Assembly (NCBI GenBank): GCA_937885235.1
Contig: CAKZZK010000086.1
Location: 1 to 7,004, forward strand
Source of the DNA: an uncultured Treponema sp.
GTDB lineage: Bacteria > Spirochaetota > Spirochaetia > Treponematales > Treponemataceae
DNA length: 7,004 nucleotides
Direction of reading: 5' to 3'
The notes under the pieces were generated by a model. The model had not been told where the DNA came from and did not search any database. It was given only the letters and a program-made list of their open reading frames with translations. Shown here one piece after another: positions 1 to 4,270 of the stretch; position 1 is the stretch's first letter; each line of letters opens with the position of its first letter. Position numbers and translations under genes: made by a program.

Positions 1-1
1 C

Positions 2-430
2 CTCCGCCTGCTCCAGCGTGTGCGAGACGAAACGCACCGCTTTGCCACGAGCCGCAACCAAGAGCTGCGCACCAAGGAAAACACGGTCTCACCGTTCATC
101 AAGCTGCCCGGCGTGGGCAAGGAGCGGGACAAGCTGCTGATGAAAAAATACGGTTCTCTCAAAGCGCTCGCCGCCGCCCCAGAAGCAGAGCTGGCGCAGC
201 TCCTCCACATCCGCTCCGACGCAGCCACCAAGCTGCTGATGGCGGCAAAAGTGGCTCAGGAAAAGCAGGAGGAGCGCAAGGAAGAGCAACGGCAGTCCCT
301 CGATCTGGCTGGCACGACTTGGCAGAAGGCAGCGCACTACAAGATGGTGGCAGACCTCGCGGATTTAGCGGGGGACGACGATGATGACGGCACGCTCATG
401 GTGGCGGCGCCGGAGGGAGATAGCAGATAA
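2..430 (+). CDS. uvrC: Excinuclease ABC subunit C (UvrC), C-terminal part; 5' end outside window
   Basis: This is the 3' end of a UvrC gene. UvrC makes the two incisions around a DNA lesion in the UvrABC nucleotide excision repair complex. The frame is open from base 2 and gives 142 visible residues. It begins with LLQRVRDETHRFA, a close match to the conserved UvrC block LLQRIRDEAHRFA before the C-terminal DNA-binding domain. Next comes a clear helix-hairpin-helix (LPGVGKER, visible residues 35-42, then LLMKKYGS). A second hairpin is weaker (LLHIRSDAATKLL), lacking the usual PGI. Most UvrC proteins end soon after this (HhH)2 domain. Here about 57 more residues follow, first a Lys/Glu/Gln-rich helix, then a segment with five consecutive Asp (visible 125-129). 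The nuclease domains lie upstream of the window. An internal GTG at 20 could be read as a start, but the homology runs through it, so it is not the real one. Family assignment is firm; the role of the tail is unknown. Confidence 0.93.
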   Translation, partial: LRLLQRVRDETHRFATSRNQELRTKENTVSPFIKLPGVGKERDKLLMKKYGSLKALAAAPEAELAQLLHIRSDAATKLLMAAKVAQEKQEERKEEQRQSLDLAGTTWQKAAHYKMVADLADLAGDDDDDGTLMVAAPEGDSR

Positions 431-446
431 AGCGAAACATCTGCTA
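421..446. terminator. Inverted repeat spanning both convergent stop codons; possible bidirectional terminator
   Basis: TAGCAGAT (421-428) and ATCTGCTA (439-446) are perfect reverse complements around a 10-base loop. The left arm ends in the T of the uvrC TAA (428-430). The right arm ends in the complement of the TAG of the minus-strand micro-gene (444-446). A second perfect dyad, CGCCAT-C-ATGGCG, follows at 447-459. Neither has a run of T after it, so Rho-independent termination is not proven. The position between convergent genes is what suggests a terminator role. Confidence 0.45.
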
Positions 447-560
447 CGCCATCATGGCGGCATACTTGGCTCGCTCGCCCTGCTCTATACCGAGTACATC
501 CATCGCCTGCGTCCGAGTCATACCTGTGTTTGCAAAGAGACTTCCTTTTTCCTCTGCCAT
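444..560 (-). CDS. 38-residue micro-protein, second gene of the XRE regulator operon; family unknown
   Basis: On the minus strand an ATG at 560-558 opens a 38-codon frame ending in TAG (446-444). Upstream is AAGGAG (575-570) with a 9-base spacer, a textbook ribosome binding site. The XRE gene on the same strand stops only 25 bases before this start, so the two are probably co-transcribed. The peptide starts MAEEKGSLFANTGM. It continues with a segment that looks like an amphipathic helix-turn-helix (TRTQAMDVLGIEQ, then GERAKYAAMM). It has no Cys, no signal peptide and no membrane segment, so it should be cytosolic. The frame is too short for its length alone to be significant; the ribosome binding site and operon position carry the case. 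It might be a small partner of the regulator, a short antitoxin-like peptide, or a remnant of a longer gene. I do not recognise the family. Confidence 0.6.
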   Translation of the reverse strand: MAEEKGSLFANTGMTRTQAMDVLGIEQGERAKYAAMMA

Positions 561-585
561 ACGGTTTGTCTCCTTACCTAGAGTA

Positions 586-960
586 TTACGGGGCAGAATT
601 ATGGTAAGATGATATATTGCCTAAGTCGTTATAAAGTTGTCTGAATGTGTTATCTACATTTTTTCTGACTATCTCTTCATATTTTCTTAAAAGAAGCCAT
701 ACCGATGGCATTTTGTCTGTCGCTTCTTTCCTTTCCACGTCTACAGGAACAAAGAAAAGGTAAAACTCCGTATTGAGCGCGGCAGCTATTTTTTCCAAGG
801 TTGTATCACTAATCCACGTCTTGCCACATTCAATATTTGCAATATAGGTGTTGGACAAGTCAGTGTATTCCGCAAGCTGAGCCTGAGTCATATTCTGTTC
901 CTTTCTAATGCGCCTGATATTCTGGGAAACGATGTTCCGCACACCTATATATTCCATCAT
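586..960 (-). CDS. XRE/Cro-family helix-turn-helix transcriptional regulator
   Basis: This 124-residue protein has an N-terminal HTH_3 (XRE/Cro) DNA-binding domain at about residues 11-66. The pattern is RRIRKEQNMTQAQLA (helices 1-2), DLSNTYIANIECGK (recognition helix and following turn, about 34-47), then TLEKIAAALN (helix 5). The C-terminal half is helical and charged (about 86-115) and may mediate dimerisation. No enzyme domain or metal site is visible. The gene opens ATGATG (MM), and either codon could be the start. No Shine-Dalgarno lies just upstream, and the predicted -10 box ends only 4 bases before the first ATG, so the mRNA may be leaderless or nearly so. It is transcribed away from the lipoprotein gene, with symmetric repeats in the shared promoter region, so autoregulation and control of the lipoprotein are plausible. 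The micro-gene at 444-560 follows on the same strand. XRE assignment is secure; the signal it senses is unknown. Confidence 0.9.
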   Translation of the reverse strand: MMEYIGVRNIVSQNIRRIRKEQNMTQAQLAEYTDLSNTYIANIECGKTWISDTTLEKIAAALNTEFYLFFVPVDVERKEATDKMPSVWLLLRKYEEIVRKNVDNTFRQLYNDLGNISSYHNSAP

Positions 961-963
961 ATC

Positions 964-993
964 ATAATACTATGATAAAACTTTATATTGACG
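964..993 (-). promoter_or_regulatory. Putative promoter of the XRE regulator operon
   Basis: On the minus strand TATTAT (969-964) serves as a -10 box, 17 bases from a weak -35, GTCAAT (992-987). The -35 lies on the same bases as the -35 of the plus-strand promoter but on the other strand. Transcription would start near the ATG at 960/957, consistent with the missing ribosome binding site. The -35 match is poor, so the promoter is likely weak or activator-dependent. Confidence 0.4.
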
Positions 994-1016
994 ACAAACC
1001 TATATCATAGTATTAT
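988..1016 (+). promoter_or_regulatory. Sigma-70-type promoter of the lipoprotein gene
   Basis: TTGACG (988-993) and TATTAT (1011-1016) are separated by exactly 17 bases, close to the TTGACA/TATAAT consensus. The expected start is near 1023, giving a leader of about 58 bases before the ATG at 1081. The -10 lies within an operator-like repeat, which suggests repression. Confidence 0.6.
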
Positions 1017-1036
1017 ATATGATGATGTCATAATTT

Positions 1037-1061
1037 ATTTCGCGTATTATCATAGCGAAAT
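1037..1061 (+). promoter_or_regulatory. Leader hairpin / third operator-like element upstream of the lipoprotein
   Basis: ATTTCGC (1037-1043) and GCGAAAT (1055-1061) are perfect reverse complements around an 11-base loop, GTATTATCATA. The loop combines the same two words as the upstream operators (ATCATA and GTATTAT) in the opposite order. The element lies within the predicted leader, 7 bases before the AGGAGG ribosome binding site (1069-1074). It could act as an RNA hairpin affecting initiation or stability, or as another protein-binding site on DNA. Confidence 0.4.
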
Positions 1062-1080
1062 GTAGCACAGGAGGATTTTT

Positions 1081-1635
1081 ATGAAGAAGATGAAATTTGT
1101 ATTAAAAATAGCAAGCGTACTTGCCATAATAACATTTGCATTCGCAGCCTGCTCAAACGAAAGCAGTGATGACAGCGGAAATAGCGCCTCTGGTAACAAT
1201 AATAACACCAGCAGTAGCATGGGTGGCTCTGGATGGTATAAATCCGTCCGTGTGGAAGAACTTGACGGCAGCATAGATGAATATTCAACACAATACCATG
1301 TACAGAACATTTTTGGAAATTATATGCAAGTCAGCGGGTTCTCTGTCGGAGCAGAATTGACCTACGCACGGTATGACAACGGCAGTCTCACGGGAACAGC
1401 GACTGGGAAAATCACAAACATTGATGAATATAATGAGCAATACAGTAAAGTGACAATGTATTGGGATGATAGTGATTTAAAGGAAGGCGGGGAATCATGG
1501 GTGCTTTATTCTGCTGATAAAAACGAAATAAAAACACCTTTACATAGAACAGAATCTGATGGTACCGTTATATTCCCTTGTAGCTGGACTGTATACACAC
1601 CTTATACAGGTACAATTCCTGCCCCTGTGCAATAA
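1081..1635 (+). CDS. Small secreted lipoprotein of unknown family
   Basis: This 184-residue protein starts with a lipoprotein signal peptide: positively charged MKKMKFVLK, a hydrophobic core, then FAAC with the lipid-modified Cys at residue 24. Phe at -3 is outside the strict lipobox but accepted in spirochaetes. Residues 25-51 form a flexible tether rich in Ser, Asn, Gly and Asp. The rest is a small domain rich in Tyr, Trp and Thr (about 52-184), probably beta-rich, with a single further Cys (167). After processing it should be anchored in the inner or outer membrane. The start is clear: AGGAGG (1069-1074) lies 6 bases upstream. It is transcribed divergently from the XRE gene and shares its promoter region, so it is the likely target of that regulator. 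No enzymatic motif is visible and I do not recognise the mature domain. No clear terminator follows, but a dyad array begins 12 bases after the stop. Confidence 0.85.
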   Translation: MKKMKFVLKIASVLAIITFAFAACSNESSDDSGNSASGNNNNTSSSMGGSGWYKSVRVEELDGSIDEYSTQYHVQNIFGNYMQVSGFSVGAELTYARYDNGSLTGTATGKITNIDEYNEQYSKVTMYWDDSDLKEGGESWVLYSADKNEIKTPLHRTESDGTVIFPCSWTVYTPYTGTIPAPVQ

Positions 1636-1647
1636 CATGGTTATGAT

Positions 1648-1758
1648 CTCAAACTCGACGAGTCACCAACTCAGACTCGTCGAGTCATAAACCCAGACCC
1701 GTCGAGTCACAAACTCAGACCCGTCGAGTCATGAACTCAGACCCGTCCGTGTCGCGAA
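1648..1758. repeat. Five tandem ~22-bp units, each centred on a GACTCGTCGAGTC-like dyad
   Basis: Units lie at 1648-1669, 1670-1691, 1692-1713, 1714-1735 and 1736-1758 (22, 22, 22, 22 and 23 bases), with a partial start of a sixth at 1759-1765. The core of unit 2, GACTCGTCGAGTC, is a perfect dyad around the central T. Unit 1 has the complementary form ACTCGACGAGT. Units 3 and 4 carry GACCCGTCGAGTC, with one arm mismatch. Unit 5 is degenerate (GACCCGTCCGTGTC). The spacing is close to two helical turns, placing successive dyads on one face of the DNA. The array follows the lipoprotein stop, so it could be transcribed as a row of small hairpins. It could equally be a protein-binding array or a dispersed intergenic repeat. 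It is not CRISPR, because there are no unique spacers of protospacer size. Confidence 0.8.
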
Positions 1759-2079
1759 TCAGAACTTGTACTCATACATACAAACTCAATTCGGATTCTT
1801 TCAAGAATATCATCCAAATTCATTTTCCGCACAAAGACAATTGTGAAATGACGAAAATTGATGTGCTGCTAAAAAATATCGTAACTATTCAGCACTAAAA
1901 AAACAAAAAAATGTCATTACCCACTGTTTGAAAAAATTCAAATGTGATAGAATTACTAGCGGTGGGAAGATGACAGATTCAGAAATTATAGAGATGCTGG
2001 AACAGCAGAATGACTTTATAAGCGCCTGTCGAAATAATATGTAGGATTATTTGAACAGAATGGTCTATAGAGCTGCATA
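1759..2079. other. AT-rich intergenic stretch with several dyads and short frames, no full gene
   Basis: Between the dyad array and the hydrolase I find no full-length gene on either strand. The stretch contains: ATTCTT-TC-AAGAAT (1795-1808); the 8-base palindrome ACAATTGT (1838-1845); GTGCTG (1863-1868) paired with CAGCAC (1890-1895) across a 21-base loop; A-rich runs at 1898-1911; and the promoter-like region and interrupted frame annotated separately. A 16-codon frame at 1848-1898 (MTKIDVLLKNIVTIQH) reads like protein but has no good ribosome binding site. The GTGCTG/CAGCAC stem is followed by A, not T, so it does not resemble a plus-strand terminator. Confidence 0.5.
1927..1953 (+). promoter_or_regulatory. 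Putative extended -10 promoter with overlapping palindrome, upstream of the hydrolase
   Basis: TGATAGAAT (1945-1953) fits an extended -10 element (TG-n-TAGAAT). Just upstream, TTTGAA-AAAA-TTCAAA (1927-1942) is a perfect 6-4-6 dyad overlapping the -35 position, so it could be an operator. The -35 itself is poor, as is common for extended -10 promoters. Transcription would start near 1960, about 120 bases before the hydrolase ATG and just ahead of the short interrupted frame at 1970. Confidence 0.4.
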
Positions 2080-2080
2080 A
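1970..2080 (+). pseudogene. Interrupted short frame (24 codons, TAG, 11 codons) coupled to the hydrolase start
   Basis: An ATG at 1970 opens a frame reading MTDSEIIEMLEQQNDF... for 24 codons to a TAG at 2042-2044. The same frame then continues DYLNRMVYRAA to a TAA at 2078-2080, which overlaps the hydrolase ATG as TAATG. The composition looks protein-like and the frame ends exactly at the next start, as in a translationally coupled gene pair. It may be the remnant of an upstream partner gene broken by a stop codon. Alternatively it is a leader: an internal ATG at 2060 would give a six-codon upstream frame (MVYRAA) ending on the same TAA. The start at 1970 has only GGTGGG, four bases away, as a possible ribosome site. 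I do not recognise the family. Confidence 0.35.
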
Positions 2081-3207
2081 TGACGAATATTTTAGATTAT
2101 ATAGCATGGCGCGGCGACCTCGAATTCAGAGAATGTCCTTTGAATGAGGTGGACGCGCTCATCCTTTGCCAGCTGAGCTATATTGATTTCTCTGGCATTG
2201 TTGCCGATACGCTTTCATCGGAGAGCCTTAGTTTGGGGAAAATAGCTGAATTGTTCCGCCATTCTCCTGATTTTAAGGAGCGCAGCGATATGGGGCTGCT
2301 GATTAATGCGCAAACCATTGATTTGTTGCAGAGGGCAGGAGAATCGTTGCGCTTTGGAAGTCTGACGGTGGGAGCCTATATCAATAAAATAGATTGCGAG
2401 ACAGAGGAACAGTTTTCTGCAATATGCTTTTCACATGGAAATGAATGGACTTTCCTTGCTTTCCGGGGTACCGATGATACGCTTGTAGGGTGGAAGGAAG
2501 ATTTTAATCTTGGTTACATGGATTCTGTACCGGCACAAACGGATGCCCTGTGCTATCTTGAAAGTATAGCTGATGCTCTTCCTGAAAATCAGATTTTTTT
2601 GGGAGGACATTCAAAAGGCGGCAATCTTGCTCTGTATGCAGCGGCTCACGCGAATACAGACATTCAGAAACGCTTGCTTACTGTTTTTAGCAATGACGGA
2701 CCGGGCTTTCGTGATGATTTCTTTTCATCAGATGGCTATCTTGCCATCAAGGACAGAGTTTGTTGCTTTGTTCCCCGTCTTTCTATTGTCGGTATGCTCT
2801 TTGAGCGAGAAGATGGTTACACGGTAGTAGACAGCACTGAGAAGAACATGTTTATGCAGCACGATCCCTTTAATTGGCATGTTCTGGGAAAGCATTTTGT
2901 GACCTGTAAGTCCCGAGGTGATGAAAGCAAATTTGTGGACAGGACGGTGAACAAATGGATTAAAGAGCTGACGCCAATAGAGCGGGAGCAATTCATTGAA
3001 ACCATATTCGGTATTCTGCAAGATACAGAAGCAAAGACAAATTCTGAGCTTTCCGCTAATTGGTTTGAGAATATACTGAAAATGTTGAAATCAACACAGA
3101 AACTTAGCGCGAAAGCTCGGAATGCCGCCATTTCAGTCGTACAGCAATTATTTAAGATAATGATGGACGATTGGATGTCCGGCGGGGGGAAGGATAAAGC
3201 CGATTAA
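2080..3207 (+). CDS. DUF2974 / Mbeg1-like alpha/beta-hydrolase (putative lipase/esterase)
   Basis: This 375-residue protein matches the DUF2974 (Mbeg1-like) family. It opens with the characteristic MTNILDYIAWRGDLEF, then NEVDALILCQLSYIDFSGIV. The lipase-like core follows. AFRGTDD (127-133) resembles the oxyanion segment of class 3 lipases. GGHSKGGNLALYAA (175-188) contains the nucleophile elbow G-H-S-K-G, with Ser178 as the likely catalytic residue. NDGPGF (205-210) is another family-like block, and His261 or His267 in QHDPFNWHV is a candidate catalytic His. Residues about 290-365 are helical and charged. There is no signal peptide or TM segment, so the protein should be cytosolic. Substrate is unknown; an ester or lipid is inferred from the fold. 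The start has little Shine-Dalgarno (weak AGAG at 2069-2072) but overlaps the stop of a short upstream frame (TAATG), suggesting coupling. Base composition is more AT-rich than the downstream operon, which has its own promoter. Confidence 0.88.
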   Translation: MTNILDYIAWRGDLEFRECPLNEVDALILCQLSYIDFSGIVADTLSSESLSLGKIAELFRHSPDFKERSDMGLLINAQTIDLLQRAGESLRFGSLTVGAYINKIDCETEEQFSAICFSHGNEWTFLAFRGTDDTLVGWKEDFNLGYMDSVPAQTDALCYLESIADALPENQIFLGGHSKGGNLALYAAAHANTDIQKRLLTVFSNDGPGFRDDFFSSDGYLAIKDRVCCFVPRLSIVGMLFEREDGYTVVDSTEKNMFMQHDPFNWHVLGKHFVTCKSRGDESKFVDRTVNKWIKELTPIEREQFIETIFGILQDTEAKTNSELSANWFENILKMLKSTQKLSAKARNAAISVVQQLFKIMMDDWMSGGGKDKAD

Positions 3208-3226
3208 AGCATTTAGAGCAGGGGGT

Positions 3227-3255
3227 TTGCAATACTCGTTCATTATCTGTATAAT
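3227..3255 (+). promoter_or_regulatory. Sigma-70-type promoter of the moxR-DUF58-bat operon
   Basis: TTGCAA (3227-3232) and a perfect TATAAT (3250-3255) are separated by 17 bases. Transcription would start near 3262, giving a leader of only about 20 bases. That leader contains AAGGAG (3267-3272) 8 bases before the moxR ATG. This is the best promoter in the window and lies just after the hydrolase stop (3207), so the operon is probably expressed independently of upstream genes. Confidence 0.75.
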
Positions 3256-3280
3256 AGAAGAGTTTTAAGGAGAATCCCTG

Positions 3281-4270
3281 ATGGAAAGTTCCATTTCAAA
3301 AAAAGATTTAGATGAATGCAACCTGTATATACAGGCGTGCCGCGAGGAGGTGGCACGGCGTGTGGTGGGGCAGAGGGAAGTGGTTGACGGCATCCTGATG
3401 GCGCTTATTGCCGGAGGGCACGTGCTTCTTGAAGGGGTGCCGGGGCTTGCAAAAACACTCGCGGTCCGTACCTTTGCCGAACTCTCAGGCCTTGAATTCA
3501 AGCGCATACAATTTACGCCCGACCTTCTGCCTGCTGATGTGACGGGAACGCTTGTCTATGAACAAAATTCGGGCAAGTTCCTTATACACCGCGGTCCTGT
3601 CTTTGCAAACATGGTGCTTGCGGATGAAATCAACCGTGCGCCTGCAAAGGTGCAGTCTGCATTGCTTGAAGCCATGGCTGAACATCAGGTGACTATCGGT
3701 GAAAACAGCTTCAAGCTTGCAGAGCCCTTCTTTGTGCTTGCTACCCAGAACCCCATAGAGCAGGAGGGCACTTACAATTTGCCGGAGGCAGAGCTTGACC
3801 GTTTCCTGCTCAAGCTGCTTGTCCCTTATCCCACACCAGAGGAAGAAATAGCCATTGTGCGTTCGAACGGACGGGCGCGGCAGGTCCCCGTGCGCAAAAT
3901 ATTTTCCCCCGCCGCGCTTCAGAAATGCCGGACGGTAGTGGATGCTGTCGCTGCCGATGAAAAAATCCTCAGCTATATTGTGTCAATCGTAGGGGTAACT
4001 CGTCCTGCTCATGGTGACTCGGTGGGCAGAAATGACATCGCACGCTACATTTCTTTTGGGGCCTCTCCCCGTGCCGGCATTGCCTTGCTCCAGTGCGCGA
4101 AAGTCGCGGCGCTCTTTGCCGGACGCAGTTTTGTGTTGCCGGAGGATGTACAGTCCGTCTGTAAGCCCGTGCTGAGGCACCGCCTTGTGCTTAACTACGA
4201 GGCTTCTGCCGATTCTGTGACAGCTGATGAGCTGATTTCAAAGATAGTCGAGCTCATGCCGGTGCCGTAA
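3281..4270 (+). CDS. MoxR-family AAA+ ATPase
   Basis: This 329-residue protein is a full-length MoxR ATPase (AAA_3 core plus AAA_lid_2). Visible motifs in order are Walker A GVPGLAKT (52-59), Walker B MVLADEINRAP (111-121), sensor 1 ATQNP (154-158), the arginine-finger region ELDRF (Arg174), and GASPRA (260-265) with the sensor 2 Arg264. LPEDV and VLRHRL lie in the lid domain. All catalytic residues are intact. MoxR proteins form hexameric rings and are thought to act as chaperones that mature or remodel vWA-domain partners. The DUF58 and BatA-like genes downstream are the expected partners. The start is fixed by AAGGAG 8 bases upstream and a strong promoter. The stop overlaps the next ATG by one base (TAATG). 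The protein is cytosolic. The family is certain; which partner it serves is inferred from context. Confidence 0.95.
   Translation: MESSISKKDLDECNLYIQACREEVARRVVGQREVVDGILMALIAGGHVLLEGVPGLAKTLAVRTFAELSGLEFKRIQFTPDLLPADVTGTLVYEQNSGKFLIHRGPVFANMVLADEINRAPAKVQSALLEAMAEHQVTIGENSFKLAEPFFVLATQNPIEQEGTYNLPEAELDRFLLKLLVPYPTPEEEIAIVRSNGRARQVPVRKIFSPAALQKCRTVVDAVAADEKILSYIVSIVGVTRPAHGDSVGRNDIARYISFGASPRAGIALLQCAKVAALFAGRSFVLPEDVQSVCKPVLRHRLVLNYEASADSVTADELISKIVELMPVP

Larger units (their letters stand above)
964..1016. promoter_or_regulatory. Paired inverted operator-like repeats (ATCATAGTATTAT) in the divergent promoter
   Basis: ATCATAGTATTAT occurs on the plus strand at 1004-1016 and, identical over all 13 bases, on the minus strand at 976-964. 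The two copies are symmetric about position 990. Each contains a -10 box (TATTAT) at its downstream end. The copy near the regulator is part of a fuller dyad, ATCATA-ATAC-TATGAT (961-976). A protein bound here would cover both promoters. The XRE protein encoded next door is the obvious candidate, by inference from position only. Confidence 0.55.

Noticed and set aside
381..581. 66-codon plus-strand frame overlapping the uvrC end
   Set aside because: It starts inside the uvrC tail, is antisense to the better supported micro-gene, has no ribosome binding site, and reads as Arg- and Cys-rich out-of-frame sequence.
1019..1033. Mini frame ATGATGATGTCATAA in the lipoprotein leader
   Set aside because: It overlaps the predicted transcription start, has no ribosome site and encodes only four residues. 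It is probably a by-product of the operator sequence.
1050..1310. Minus-strand frames opposite the lipoprotein start
   Set aside because: The Leu-rich stretches come from the complement of the Asn/Ser tether codons. The plus strand has a promoter, ribosome site and lipobox.
1648..1758. Short CRISPR array
   Set aside because: The units are contiguous with no unique spacers of 25-40 bases, and no cas genes are present.
1848..1898. 16-codon frame MTKIDVLLKNIVTIQH
   Set aside because: It reads like protein but is too short, has no adequate ribosome binding site, and overlaps a weak dyad. It is mentioned in the intergenic entry but not called as a gene.
1863..1911. GTGCTG/CAGCAC stem with adjacent homopolymer run as a terminator
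   Set aside because: On the plus strand the stem is followed by A residues, and on the minus strand the T run precedes the stem. The 21-base loop is also long for a terminator.
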